From contig NC_059089.1 of assembly GCF_020497125.1 (NCBI RefSeq), positions 29,034,282 to 29,098,281 on the forward strand: DNA of 64,000 nucleotides, read 5' to 3'. Below, piece by piece: positions 31,190 through 43,087 of this stretch. The notes below the pieces were generated by a model that was given only the letters and a program-made list of their open reading frames with translations, ran no database searches and was not told the DNA's origin. This stretch comes from Mauremys mutica. Taxonomy: Eukaryota > Chordata > Testudines > Geoemydidae. Position 1 is the stretch's first letter. Each line of letters begins with the position of its first letter. The translations under genes and the position numbers were made by a program.

Positions 31190-32640
31190 CCATGTGCTGG
31201 TGGGATACAGAGCAGTAACCAACCTTCTCAATCTGTCAACAGCCTTTGACACTGTCAGTCATGCTCCTCTTCTCGATATGTTGTCCACCCTTGATTTCTG
31301 TGATTCAGTCCTCTCTTGGTTCTCATGCTATCTCTCTAATCACTCCTTCAGCATGTCAGAGAATTCTCATCCCTCCAACTTTGGCGGGAGGTTTTACAGG
31401 CCTCTATCCCCTTGTCTTCTCCATCTACACTATATCTCTGGATAATATCATCCACTAACACAAATTCCACTACTATCTCTGTGCTGAGGATTCTCTGATT
31501 CACCCTCCTTACTCTGGACCACTCTACTTCTATCCACGCTAAAATCTTGGCCTGTCTTTCTTTAACATGCGCAATTTCAGCTTTACACGGTCGGCAAAAA
31601 CAAGGAGAAAAAAAAACAAAAAAAAGAGAAAAATCACAATTTAAATACTGTTTCTGTAGTACGGGCGATTCTGCCCGCCATTACACTCAATGTAATTTTG
31701 ACTATACGCGATTTTTGCTTTACGCGCCGACTGCAGAATATAACCCCAGCGTAAAATGAGACAGACCTGTATTTCCTTATGGATGACTAGCCATCACCTC
31801 CAGCTCAATGTGGGTAAAACAAAATTCAGGCCTGTAACCTGGGTGCCACATTTGACTCAGTCCTTTCTCTAGGTTCTCATGTCTAAGCTATTCCTAAATC
31901 TTAATAATTCTTTCTGCATAACATCTCTAAGATAATGGCCTTTCCTATCCATCCTCACAGCTTAAACTCTTGTCCAGGCTCTCATCATCTTGCACCTCAG
32001 TTGCTGCCACATCCTCTTAACATTGACTTATCCATTTTGAATACTGCTACAAATACCATTTTTCCCAGCCCATCATTTTGACCTGGCCACCCCCTCTTTG
32101 TCATCCCTCCTTTGGCTCCCTTTTCTCTCAGTTAAAAATAAGCTAATTATCTTCACTTTCATGGTCCTTTATGGCCTATCCCCACATTTCCTATAATTTC
32201 TCATTCTCTCCTGCCTCTACTCACCCAATGATGCCTGCCTCCATTGCTCACTTGTTACATTTTCAAACAAACATCTTTGCGCTTTCTCCCATGCTCTCCC
32301 TCATGCTTGGAATAGCTCTCCATAAACGTCTGCAAAGCCACCTCATTGTCCTCCTTCGGATCTCCTCTTAGAACTGTCCGTCACCAGGATGTCTGCAAAA
32401 ACTTGACAATGGTTAGCCCATTGGTGTTCTGAGACCAATCCCTATCATGCTGACCAGTGCTGCATCATTGTTTCTTTCTGCCTCCCTGTCAGTCTCTATT
32501 CACCTGTTGTCTCTTGTCTTATTTTTAGACCGTAAGCTATTTGGTGCAGGGTTGTCCTGTGTTTGTACAGTACCTAGCACAATGAGGTCCTGGTACATGA
32601 CTGGGGCTCCTTGGTGCTACTGCAATACAAATTAATAACC
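31190..32640 (+). mobile_element. L2-type LINE, decayed, split by a MITE
   Basis: RT remnants LLNLSTAFDTVSHAPLLDML and VLSWFSCYLSNHSFSMS, then a decayed 'GGFTGLYPLVFSIYTISLDN', are typical L2 ORF2 blocks. After the MITE (31551-31769) the frame continues as the 'SHHLQLNVGKTKF'-like region. The element ends in an L2 3' tail: gaccgtaagctatttggtgc, then gtacagtacctagcacaatg, then ggggctccttggtgctac. Many stops; an old insertion. Confidence 0.8.
31551..31769. mobile_element. pogo/Tigger-like MITE inside the L2
   Basis: The right end gcgtaaaatgagacagacct(gta) is mirrored, imperfectly, by the left end cctgtctttctttaacatgcgc. Inner parts acgcgatttttgctttacgc and gcaatttcagctttacacgg are also inverted copies. 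A purine-rich, A-rich core lies between. Flanked by TA on the right. It interrupts L2 coding sequence. Confidence 0.6.
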
Positions 32641-33087
32641 AGTTGCTCTCCCCTTAGTGCCTTCTGCCTGTGAGAGACAGAGGAATGAGTTGCAATGCTT
32701 GTATTCCACCAAAGGATTGAAAGTGACATAGAGATGCCTTAGGGAAACAAGATAATGTTCTCATCTATTTATCTGGTAGTCACCATTCTTATTTTAAGAT
32801 ACTGAGAGGCAAAATGAATGTACATACTTAGCAAAGTAGTTAACTTGTATTCAAAGAATATTAATAAGAAAAGTGTTGGGTTCACACTGGCAGAGCGGGC
32901 TCGAAGGAAAGAAGTGAGACCGCTGCACTGAGGGCTAGTAGGGGACTAGTGCTGACCTAAAGGTGGTGCCTACTGGGAAGCAGACTTGGCCAGAGAGTGC
33001 TTACATAAAGCAGCTCTGCCACACAGCAGCAACTGCCTGCTGAGCAACTGTTGAGGTGGTAGTAGGAATTAAAACTGCTCCTCACTC
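32641..33087. other. intron, nothing recognised
   Basis: Between the L2 tail and a Harbinger MITE. A slightly GC-richer stretch at 32880-33070 has no identified family. Confidence 0.45.
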
Positions 33088-33090
33088 TTA

Positions 33091-33363
33091 GGTCAGGTCT
33101 ACACTAAGGGTTAAGTCAACCTAAGTTACACAACTCCAGCTATGTGAATAATGTAGCTGGAGTTGATGTACCTTAGGGTGACTTATTGCGGTGTTTACAC
33201 CACACTGGGTCGACAGGAGAAACTCTCCCATCAACTTACCTTATACTTCCGGTGGAGTATCGGAGTCTACGGGAGAGCGATCGGCAGTTGTTTTAGTGGG
33301 TCTTCACTGGACCTGCTAAATCGACCCCCGGTGCATCGATCCTCGGTAAGTGTAGACAAGCCC
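33091..33363. mobile_element. Harbinger MITE with TTA duplication
   Basis: The ends ggtcaggtctacac and gtgtagacaagccc are inverted repeats of Harbinger type, flanked by TTA (33088-33090, 33364-33366), the expected TWA target duplication. The inner palindrome agctggagttgat / caactccagct lies near the left end. Non-coding, 273 bp. Confidence 0.85.
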
Positions 33364-33430
33364 TTAGGAATGCTAGTAGGAAGTAACAGAAACAGCCTTT
33401 GGGGTGGAAGGAGGGAGCTAACAGTTAAAT

Positions 33431-33620
33431 GACAGCCTGGCACTCAGGAGACCTGGTTCACTTCCAGGCCCTGCCCCAAACTTCCTGCCTGACCTTAGGC
33501 AAGTCAGTTAAACTGCCCCTGTGCCTCAGGTCCTGTCTGTGAAATGAGGAGAACGGTTCTGCCCTACCTTCCATGGGTGTTAGGCCAATACAATTCATCA
33601 ATGATTGAGGCACTTAGATA
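33431..33620 (+). repeat. MIR/CORE-type SINE relic
   Basis: Blocks gacagcctggcactcaggag, acctggttcacttccaggcc, gaccttaggcaagtcagtta, gcctcaggtcctgtctgtga and tgaggcacttagatacta follow the order of amniote CORE-SINEs. No tRNA-like head is visible. Confidence 0.6.
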
Positions 33621-34091
33621 CTATAGTGATAACGATCAGATAAATATCAAGGGACCTTGCTGGCACAGTTGCAGTGAATCTCCCACAAAAGTTAAGTTAA
33701 ATGAGGGTAGCTTCACTGGTTGTTTTTTCCAATTCTTGTTTACATTGTCAGTATACAAGATTGTGAACTTAACAGTAAATGAAAAGTCACTATTATTACT
33801 CTCTAGGCTACTGGTGCAGTGCATCCAGTTGTCCCTCACTTGAGACTTCATCCCACACAAACCTAGGGCTTTTTCTTTTTAATTGATGACAATTATTCTA
33901 GAATTAAAATGCCAAGTAAAGAAATATAAGGGTTATAGAAATGTATTGATGCCAGTGAAATACCCATATTTAAGCCTTCTAGCAGCTTCTCTGATTTGGG
34001 AGACTTTTGATCCCACTGTGGGTATTAGCAGGTTGAGAGGGATTGCTGCCTTGTAGCAGTTAACCTTCTTATTCTCATCTTCTAATTCTAA
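33621..34091. other. intron, nothing recognised
   Basis: AT-rich sequence with only chance ORFs. Confidence 0.45.
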
Positions 34092-34093
34092 TA

Positions 34094-34175
34094 CACCACT
34101 ACCTCGATATAACGCCACCCGAGATAACACGAATTTGGATATAACGCGGTAAAGCAGTGCTCCAGGGGGACGCCA
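34094..34175 (+). mobile_element. truncated pogo-like MITE
   Basis: Matches the left half of 6644-6831: caccactacctcgatataac, then gatataacgcggtaaagcag, then tgctccaggggg. It stops abruptly at Harbinger sequence, so either its right half was lost or the Harbinger joined here by rearrangement. Confidence 0.7.
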
Positions 34176-34188
34176 CAGCACTGCAAGC

Positions 34189-34568
34189 ATGGAGCCCGCT
34201 GCGATCATCGCCGTTTTCTCCTCCTCGCACTTTATCATCCACCTCTTCCACAGTCAGCTGCTGAGAAATTGGGCTACTTTTCAATGGTGCTGCAAGCACT
34301 GGGGGACCATAGGGGACGTTTTACAAACATCAACGTCGGGTGGCCGGGCAAGGTTCATGATGCGTGTGTTTTCAGGAACTGTGGGCTGCTCAGACGCCTG
34401 CAGGAAGGTAGTTTCTTCCCGGACCACGAAATAACTGTTGTGGATGTGCAGATGCCTATAGTCATCCTCGGGGACCCAGCCTGCCCGCTAATGCACTTGC
34501 TCATGAAGCCCTATACAGGCGCCTGGGACAGCGACAAGGAACTCTTCAAATACCAGCGAGCAGCGTGA
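34189..34568 (+). pseudogene. Harbinger transposase (DDE), internally deleted
   Basis: Starts MEPAAIIAVFSSSHFIIHLF, resembling the N-terminus of this family. After a frame change and a jump to the catalytic core it reads GYFSMVLQALGDHRGRFTNI, then VGWPGKVHDACVFRNCGL, then VILGDPACPLMHLLMKPYTG, the second and third blocks of PIF/Harbinger DDE nucleases. The large middle part (helix-turn-helix, first catalytic Asp) and the C-terminus are missing. The two pieces lie in different frames (ORFs 34189-34434 and 34269-34568). Non-functional. Confidence 0.82.
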
Positions 34569-35289
34569 CCTGTGACTGTTCAGTTTCTTTACAGAGAAGC
34601 TGAACCTGCCCCTGTTTCTTTACCCAGTTACTGTTGACTCTCCTCTTCGGTTACATACCCCGTTCACCCCGTTACCCCCACTTCCAGCACACGTGTAAAA
34701 ATAAAATACATGTCCCATTATTACTTAACAAAGGTTTCTTTATTCATGACTTTTCGTGAAAGGGTTGAAACTGGGATGCAGACTGTGCTGGGTAGGGTGT
34801 GCGGTGATGTAAAGACCGCCTCTAAATTCAAGGAATGACAGGCTCCTGCTCCTAGAGCGGTCCGCAGTGCCGGAATGCTTCTTTCAACGGAGCCTGCCAT
34901 CCCTCTTTATGGAATTCTGTGTGCGGGCAGATATGTGACCTTGTGGTGGAGGAGGACGGATACAGATTCCTCAGCTGCGTGACTCAGCGGTCCAGGACAA
35001 GGACCGCTGTATAAGATCTGTAACCGCCCTCCCCCGCTGCAAATTCACATCTCCCCCGCCCACACAGATCCTGGAAACCACCTCCCATACCGACCAGGGT
35101 GCCTACTGACTGCACCGTGTGTGTGACCCGCTGCTGATCCTGCCCCCGTGTCTGTACCCTGGGAAAGGTGACTGTCCTATGCAATTAACCACCCCCTTCC
35201 CCACGCCCCCCATTCAAACAGTCTTCTTTGAAAAAACATAACGGAAACAGTAATTAACAGCAAAGCATTTTTATTAATTAAGTAGACAG

Positions 35290-38200
35290 TTAGGGGATGG
35301 GACTGGGATTGGGACTACTGTGAGTCTGGAAGTGAAGGACTTCGGCAAATGTAGGGTATGAGAGCTTTTGGGTACTTGAGCACTGTGCTGTGGTGCATTG
35401 ACAGTATTCACGTCCCCGGCCGCCCCTCCTCCTGATTATTTTCGGTGAGGGGGGTATGGGACTTTGTGGCACGGGAAGTGCGGTTGCAGATACACTGCAG
35501 GGTTTCTCTGTCCTCCTGCGGTCCTGCAGAACATCCACAAGGCGCCTGAGCGTGTCCGTTTGCTCCCTCACTAGTCCAAGCATTGTTTCAGTCGCCTGCT
35601 TGTCTTCCTCACGCCACCTCTCCTCCCGTTCGCTGTGTGAGCGATGGCACAGAGAGACGGTCTCCCTCCACTGGCTCTGCTGGTCCGCCTCTGCTAGGTA
35701 GCAGCCCATACGTTCCTCGAACATCTTGTCCCTTGTCTTTTTCTTTCGCCGCCTAATCTTTGCCAGCCTCTGCGAGGGGGATGCTGTGGCAGGTCTGGAG
35801 ACAGTGGAAGCTGTGAGATGGGAAACAGGGAGTGAATTCCTTGCAAAGATACATTTTTGCGAACAATTAACTGAGTGTAGGCTGTCTCTGTGAATTCTGG
35901 GTTGAGACCCCTGTGCCTGCTGGGGCACAAATAATTTTCGCGGTGGATTCTGGGTAAATGTCGCCAGTCATTCCTTCCTCCGGGAAAGCAACGGCAGACA
36001 ATCATTTCAAGCCCGTTTTCCCAGAATTGCCCTGGCATACGCCATAGCGTGGCAACCATGGACACTGTTTTGCCTTTTGTGTATGTCACCGTATGTGTAC
36101 TAGATGCCGCTGACAGAGGTGGTCCAGCAGCGCTACACAGCAGCATGCTTTTGCTTTTGTATGACAGCAGAGATGATTACCAGCCATATTGTACCATCTA
36201 CCATACCATAAATTGGTAATAAGATGGTAATAAGATGGGCATGGTTACCTGTCCTTTTGCACTGCCCCATTTGGTGCTGTCATAAGTGCCCCTGGCCGAG
36301 CAGCCAGGGGCGCAAAAGCAAAAATTGGGAATGACTCCCTGAGTCAATCCCTCCTTTTTGGTATCTAAAAATAGAATCAGTCCTGCCTAGATTATGGGCA
36401 AGTGTACTAGAGAACCACTGTATCATAGAACCAGAGAGCACAGCTGCTCTGTGTCCGATCCTGCATAAATTATGAGCTGTATGCTATTCACAGGGGGTGC
36501 TCCTGCAACAACACCACCTGTTCATTCCGGCCTTCCCACAGCCTTCCTGGGCTACCATACCATTGTCCCCCCACTTGTGTGATGAAGTAATAAAGAATGC
36601 AGGAATAAGACACAGTGACTTGTTTGTGAGAAATGAGTGGAAGGAAGCCTCCAGCTGCAATGATAGTCCAGGCAGGACATTAATTACTGTGGATGAAGGA
36701 GCCCATCATCCCTCTGCTATCCCAGGGGCAATTCAATCTTTTCTTTACACAGGAAGGGTGGGGGCTGATGGAGCTCAGCCCCCTGTTGCAATGATGAGGA
36801 CGGTTACCAGCCATACTGCACCATCTACCATGAAAAATTAGGGCCAGGCGCCCTTGATCGACCTCACAGATGCTAGTACGCATGGTTACCAGTCCTTTTG
36901 CACTGCCCCATGTGCCAATAGGCTGATGATGAGGACGGATACCAGTCGTTTTGTACCATCAGCCATCCATAGCGTGGGGGGAGCAAGGATGTTGGTGTTG
37001 AGTGCTGCACCATCGCGTCTATCTGCAGCATTCAGTAAAGATAGGGTGACATGTAAAAGAGTCAACAGAGGATTGTTTTCACTTCTGGTGGTGGGTGGGG
37101 TGTGTGCGCAAATTGCCAAACTATGCCCTGAACCACCGCAGACACTGTGTTTGACCCTAGAAGCATTTGGAGCTCATCCAAGAATGCAAATACTTTTCGG
37201 AGACAGCAGGAACTGTGGGATACCTTGCGTCCTCATTCCCGCCTCCCTCCATGACCGTCCATTATATTCTTTGGCTTTCCGTTACGCTCGTCACGCAGCT
37301 GCGTGCTGAGTCTGTGCTATGCCGTCTGTCCGTAGATTTCTTAAAAATACTTTGGACCAGGCGTAAAATTACAGTAATTACCCTAATTAGATGCAGGAGT
37401 CTCCGAGCGAGATCACCCTGAGGAGGGTCACTGAAGGAGATAGAGAGCGCATGCTGCGTGAAAGCTAGCACGAACCAGGGCCCGATGCAGCCGTGCTCGG
37501 GGAGGCAGTGCTCCCTGAGTACCTCATGAAAGCCTTGCGCGGAAAAGTGTGCTACCACGGAGCACCCAATAAGGCAGCTCTCCCCAAGAACCTCCTGCTG
37601 ATGCTTTTCGATTAACGCAAGGAGAGCTTCGTGGAGATCTCCAAGGATGATTTCTGTTCTATCCCCATATATAGAGAGCCCTCCTTTTCACACACTTAAG
37701 ATTCCTGTTATATTAAGAATAAAAGTTAACATGGTTAAAGCACTTACCGACTGCTCCTTCCCCTGATTCAGGATCCGGGTTCATGGCCGGGGAGGGTTGG
37801 TAGGGGATCTCCGTGACGGTGATGAATAGATCCTGGCTGTCGGGGAAACCAGCGTTGTAAGCGCTCTCGCCTGCCTCGTCCTCCACAAACCCTTCCTCAT
37901 CTTCCCCGTCCGCGAACATCGCCGAGGAACTGTCCGTCGACACTGTCCCATCATCAGAGTCCATGCTCACTGGTGGGGCAGTGGTGGCAGGCTCCGTAGC
38001 GTCCGTTTGCCGCTTTGATTTTTTGGTAGCCTTGTCTGGGGTCCTTTATTTTCACGCGGCACTGCGTTGCATCCCGGCTATATCCTCTGTCTGTATCATG
38101 GCTTTGGAGACCTTCTCGTAGGTCTTTGCATTCCGTGTTTTGGAGCGCAGTTCCGAAAGCACAGACTCCTCGCCCCACACACTGATCAGATCAAAGAGTT

Positions 38201-38481
38201 CCCAGTCAGTCTATGCTGGGTCCCTCTTTCTATTCACAGATAACATGAACTCCTCTGCTGGAGAGCTCTGCATCGTGGCAGGTGCTGCGGAGCTCGCCCC
38301 GATGTCCAGCCAGGACGTCAGATTCAAAGTGCCCAGACAGGAAAATGAATTCATATTTTCCCGGGTCATTTCCTGTGTGGCTGGTCAGAGAATCCAAGCT
38401 CCGACTGCTGTCCATAGCGTCAACAGAGTGGTGCACTGTGGGATAGCTCTCGGAGCTACTAAGTTCGATTTGCATCCACAC
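35290..38481 (-). pseudogene. Myb/SANT-like partner gene of Harbinger
   Basis: Read from 38481 down: a degenerate N-terminus; a SANT/trihelix-like piece in 38178-37954 (YSRDATQCRVKIKDPRQGYQ, then KIKAANGRYG); an acidic linker in 37970-37713 (FADGEDEEGFVEDEAGESAY, then DSQDLFITVTEIPYQPSP). After a probable intron comes the C-terminal part in 35928-35290 (SQRLAKIRRRKKKTRDKMFE, then REERWREEDKQATETMLGLV, REQTDTLRRLVDVLQDRR), a basic stretch plus coiled coil. In Harbinger elements such a protein helps the transposase enter the nucleus and bind ends. Frame breaks separate the pieces. Confidence 0.75.
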
Positions 38482-38666
38482 CTAGCCTAATTCGAGCTAG
38501 CCATGTCGAATTTAGCGTTACTCCACCTGTCGGGGTGGAGTACCGAATTCGAACTAAAGAGCCCTCTAGTTCGAATTAAATGGCTTCCTGGTGTGGACGG
38601 TTGAGCGGTTAGTTCGAATTAACGCTGCTAAATTCGAATTAAAGTCCTAGTGTAGACCAGGCCTTA

Positions 38667-39339
38667 GCTGTTAAGTCACTTAGGCCTTACGATGCTGAGT
38701 GGAGTAATGCCTTAATACCTCTAAAAATCAGGCCGTAGCAACCACATCTTGTATGTTTTATTTCATTGCTCACATTCAGCACACCGATGAAGAGGAGAGC
38801 CTAGCACTTCTCCAGTTTACCAATTGTCAATTTTTTATTCTAATCTGTCATTAAAGACAAGTTTGGTTAAAATAAGGTATATTCTCTTCCCTTGTAAACT
38901 GGCAATTCAGATGCTTTGCAGCTACCCTAAGGTTCCTGATTCAATAAACCTCATCTTGCTTTGATAAAAAATGGACACTGATCAGATTTCTGGCTTAAGA
39001 GTTTATATAGCACCCGTCACAGGTTATCTAAGCATTCTGTTCTTTATTTTTTGTTCTGTCTTTCTGGAAAAAATAGGAATACATTGAACAGTCCAATAAA
39101 ATAAACAGAAAGAAAACTGTTTCCATGTTAAGGAAAGTCACCCACACAGTATGTAAAATTGTCTTGGCAAACATTGTAGACCTTAAGCCTCAGAAAAGGA
39201 AGGGGCCCACCAACAATGCAATTGAATTTCAGAGAGAGAGAGAATTCCTCTGTTTATTAGCCAATATTTAGGGGCAGATGGCCCTGTTTGAGTAAACATG
39301 AAGCAGCTATAATAATTAATTTCTTACATACTGAATCTC
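38667..39339. other. intron, nothing recognised
   Basis: AT-rich intron; a (ga)n-like run at 39231-39242. Confidence 0.45.
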
Positions 39340-39537
39340 TTACATCTGTAGATCTCAACGTGTTGTACAAAGGAGTCAGTATTATTATTCACATTTTACA
39401 GATGGGGATATGAGGTACAGAGAGGTGAAATTACTTGGTCAAGGTCACTTGCAAGCTAATGTCAGAGCCAGGAATATAACTCAGGTCTCCCGAGTCCCAG
39501 TCCAGGGCTCTAACCTCTAGTCCACATTGCCATCCCA
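39340..39537 (+). repeat. MIR SINE relic
   Basis: Recognisable MIR core and 3' part: ttattattcacattttacag, atggggatatgaggtacaga, gaggtgaaattacttggtca, aggtcacttgcaagctaatg, cagagccaggaatataactc, gggctctaacctctagtcca. No tRNA promoter is visible at the left. Confidence 0.75.
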
Positions 39538-41128
39538 TGAAGCAGCTATTGTAGAGCTTTGTTCTTAGTGTACATACAAAGCTCAATAATTACTACTGAA
39601 GTCACATCATCTAGGAGAATTCCCAGGGCACTTAATTCCTCCCATATATCAGTAATTCTTCCATATCAAGTTCAAGTTCATCATCCTCTCCTACAAGATC
39701 CTGTGTAATCTTGATACCACAAACTACATTCTCTGCTCCCCATCTCACTTAATCCTCTTGTTTTGTCTTAGTTATAATACTAAAGTACTTTATGGCAGGG
39801 ACTGTGCCTTATTTATGTTTGTAAATTATAGTGTAAATTAATAGTGCTATAAATATTTTTAATTACAATTACTGGTATCTATATTCTAGAGAAAGCATAT
39901 GGGAATTAAATGGCCTCTTGGGAAAAGGGTTAGGAAAATAGATGTAATGGATTTAATGGATTTGCAACATTAATTTCATACACTCTCACTGCCTCACACT
40001 CTTACCATCGCATTGGAAACAAGCATTTTGAACCACTGAATACTTTCATTCTAAGGAGAACATTATGATTGTTTATATTTAGAATTCCTTTAGACTCTGT
40101 CTCAGTTGTAAGCGGAAACGATATATAGTTGTCACAGTCAGCAGCCATGTGAAATCATTACCCTTTGGTGTTTTTAATTGATCACAGACAGAGAGCATTG
40201 ATGTAGTGAAGTTATTACTACTGCACCATAGTGGTTCATCAGTTCATTCCAGCTTTTGCTCACCGTATCATAGATCTTAGCTCTTTAATTATAAGATTGG
40301 TGTTCGTTTTATGCTATGTGCCACTGTGGATAGTTTTGAAGTAGAAAGCAAAATAGTTTGTCTTTGAAAAATACAGCATTGATCAAGGCATTCAAACCTG
40401 AACCAGAAACAGATCAGAGTTCTGAAAAAATCACAATGTGAACCAGATTGTTCTTCTTCCAGAAGGTCATGTCCCATAGCTCCTACTCTCTCCCTAGAAG
40501 CTATAATTGTTAAACCCTAGTCAAGGATGAACTCACCTTTAGAGTTATCAGGAAAACATGAAATAACCACTGTGGTTAAGTCTATGTGAATCTCGGAAGT
40601 GAGATTTGGAACATGATTTAGATTTAAAGGGACACTGTCAATTTAAATATCACACTCGTCTCTGAAATCTTTGTACCTGGGGGTGTTACAAATAACACCT
40701 AAGATTGCTCTAACTAAAAGAGTACAGGAAACATATCTTTGTTTTTCTTTGGCATTTGGCTGCAGTTTCTAGATAAACAGTTTGACTGTTGCTTCTGTTC
40801 ATTCACTGTCCATTTGGTTTGTGTGGGTCTTCCACACAACAACAGGAAATAGAAAAACATTCTTAAAAAATAGGAAAATACTGTAAATGACAAAATTGGA
40901 GAGCATGCCACTTGAAAGTACTTTAACTCCAATTTAAAATTGACTAGATTTTAAGTTGATTGTTCCTTTTACATTCTGTGTAAACAGAATCATTTCAGAA
41001 ATAAATTGAGAAAGTTTCCTTGAACATTTCAGCAGAATGCAACAGTGCTTGTACTCTTGCCAGATGTTGACAAAAAGCTGCCAGATGCTGTCTATAAATG
41101 GGTGCTCTTCTATGCCTTGTCACACAAG
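39538..41128. other. intron with a probable L2 3' tail near 39640-39870
   Basis: Around 39660-39870 the run catcatcctctcctacaaga, then ctttatggcagggactgtg, resembles the 3' end of an L2 LINE. The rest is featureless AT-rich intron with chance ORFs under 75 codons. Confidence 0.4.
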
Positions 41129-41452
41129 GTACATAGGCCCTGATTCAGCAAAGCACTTAAGCATATGATTATCTTTAAACACATACTTAAGGACTTCGAT
41201 GAACAAGGATGGACATAAGCAACTTATAAATGTGTTAGCAAAAATCTGGCATGAAATAGCAGATTCATTCTCTTATTAACACACTTTAAACAGCCACCCT
41301 TTGCCTGTTAAGACTAAGGCCCCCATTTTTGCAAGACATTTAAGCATGTTGTTAACATTAAGCATGTACTTAAGTCCATCCTTGTTCAGCAAAGTATTTT
41401 AAGTATGTGCGTAAAGATAAAGATATGCTTAAGTGAATCAGGACCTATGTAC
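41129..41452. mobile_element. long inverted-repeat MITE
   Basis: The outer arms are nearly perfect inverses: gtacataggccctgattcag versus gtgaatcaggacctatgtac. The similarity runs inward for about 75 bases (cacttaagcatatgattatc and its inverse; atgaacaaggatggac versus gtccatccttgttc). A Tc1/mariner-type MITE is the best guess. It stops 11 bases before the target duplication of the neighbouring PLE. Confidence 0.7.
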
Positions 41453-41462
41453 TTACTATAAA

Positions 41463-41475
41463 TTAAAAGTATCTG
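41463..41475 (+). repeat. target-site duplication of the PLE, left copy
   Basis: TTAAAAGTATCTG, repeated exactly at 43331-43343. A 13-bp duplication around 41476-43330 shows that the PLE inserted as one unit. The last bases may overlap the element's own end. Confidence 0.9.
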
Positions 41476-41779
41476 AGTAGCAGCCGTGTTAGTCTGTATC
41501 CGCAAAAAAAACAGGAGTACTTGTGGCACCTTAAAGACTAACAAATTTATTGTAGCATGAGCTTTCGTGAGCTAAAGCTCACTTCTTCGGATGCATAGAA
41601 TGGAACACACAGACAGGAGATATTTATACATACAGAGAACATGAAAAGGTGGAAGTATGCATACCAACAGGCAGAGTCTAATCAATTGAGATGAGCTATC
41701 GTTAGCAGGAGGAAAAAAAACTTTTTGAAGTGATAATTAAGATGGCCCCAGTATCCCCGATAATATCACGGCTAACCTG

Positions 41780-43048
41780 GTGGCTGAACTTTGTGACTTT
41801 GTCCTCACCCACAACTATTTCACATTTGGGGACAATATATATCTTCAAGTCAGTGGCACTGCTATGGGTACCCGCATGGCCCCTCAGTATGCCAACATCT
41901 TTATGGCTGACTTAGAACAACGCTTCCTTAACTCTCGTTCCCTAACACCCCTACTCTACTTGCGCTACATTGACGACATCTTCATCATCTGGACTCATGG
42001 AAAAGAAGCCCTCGAGGAATTCCACCGAGATTTTAACAATTTCCATCCCACCATCAACCTCAGCCTAGACCAATCCACACAAGCGGTCCATTTCCTAGAC
42101 ACTACTGTGCTAATAAACGATGGTCACATAAATACCACCCTATACCGGAAACCCACTGACCGCTATACTTACTTACATGCCTCCAGCTTCCATCCCGGAC
42201 ACACCACACGATCCATTGTCTACAGCCAAGCTCTAAGATACAACCGTATTTGCTCCAATCCCTCGGACAGAGATAAACACCTACAAGATCTCTATCAAGC
42301 ATTCTTAAACCTACAATACCCACCTGCTGAAGTGAAAAAACAGATTGACAGAGCCAGAAGAGTACCCAGAAGCCACCTACTACAGGACAGGCCTAAAAAA
42401 GAAAATAACAGAACACCACTAGCCATCACCTACAGCCCCCAACTAAAACCTCTCCAGCGCATCATCAAAGATTTACAACCTATCCTTAAAGATGATCCCT
42501 CACTCTCACAGATCTTGGGAGACAGGCCAGTCCTTGCTTATAGACAGCCTCCCAACCTGAAGCAAATACTCACCAGCAACCGCACACCATACAACATAAA
42601 CACTAACCCAGGAACCTATCCTTGCAATAAAGCCCGATGCCAGCTCTGTCCACATATCCATTCAAGTGACACCATCACAGGACCTAATCACATCAGACAC
42701 ACCATCAGGGGCTCGTACACCTGCACATCTACCAACGTGATATATGCCATCATGTGCCAGCAATGCCCCTCTGCCATGTACATTGGCCAAACTGGACAGT
42801 CTCTACGCAAAAGAATAAATGGACACAAATCTGACATCAGGAATCATAACATTCAAAAACCAGTGGGAGAACACTTCAACCTTCCTAACCACTCAGTGAC
42901 AGACTTGAAGGTGGCAATTTTGCAACAAAAAAACTTCAAAAACAGACTCCAAAGAGAGACTGCTGAACTTGAATTAATATGCAAACTAGATACCATTAAC
43001 TGTGGTCTAAATAAAGACTGGGAATGGTTGGGTCATTACACCAATTGA
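41780..43048 (+). CDS. Penelope RT (C-terminal part) and GIY-YIG endonuclease
   Basis: 422 codons without a stop. RT: VSGTAMGTRMAPQYANIF (motif B, residues about 25-41) and RYIDDIFIIW (motif C, YIDD at 63-66), then thumb sequence. A Cys cluster PCNKARCQLC (281-290) precedes the endonuclease. GIY-YIG: NVIYAIMCQQC (319-329), MYIGQTGQSLRKRINGH (333-349), KPVGEHFN with Glu 364. The upstream RT motifs (including A) are missing because the element is 5'-truncated, so the protein cannot reverse-transcribe alone. The open frame also extends upstream of the chosen Met to the inverted repeat. Expression is not implied. Confidence 0.9.
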   Translation: MAELCDFVLTHNYFTFGDNIYLQVSGTAMGTRMAPQYANIFMADLEQRFLNSRSLTPLLYLRYIDDIFIIWTHGKEALEEFHRDFNNFHPTINLSLDQSTQAVHFLDTTVLINDGHINTTLYRKPTDRYTYLHASSFHPGHTTRSIVYSQALRYNRICSNPSDRDKHLQDLYQAFLNLQYPPAEVKKQIDRARRVPRSHLLQDRPKKENNRTPLAITYSPQLKPLQRIIKDLQPILKDDPSLSQILGDRPVLAYRQPPNLKQILTSNRTPYNINTNPGTYPCNKARCQLCPHIHSSDTITGPNHIRHTIRGSYTCTSTNVIYAIMCQQCPSAMYIGQTGQSLRKRINGHKSDIRNHNIQKPVGEHFNLPNHSVTDLKVAILQQKNFKNRLQRETAELELICKLDTINCGLNKDWEWLGHYTN

Positions 43049-43087
43049 ATCTATTTCCCTATGTTAAGTTCTCCTCACACCTTCTAT

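Larger units (their letters stand above)
34186..38663. mobile_element. PIF/Harbinger two-gene transposon remnant
   Basis: About 4.5 kb with a plus-strand transposase fragment (34189-34568) and a minus-strand Myb/SANT-like gene (parts in 38481-37713 and 35928-35290), arranged convergently. AATAAA polyadenylation signals sit between them for the plus gene (34700), with AT-rich sequence at 35245-35285 on the other side. The right end tagtgtagaccaggcc is followed by TTA (38664). The left terminus is missing. Internal non-coding blocks around 36060-36150 and 36985-37065 are inverted copies of one another. Confidence 0.78.
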
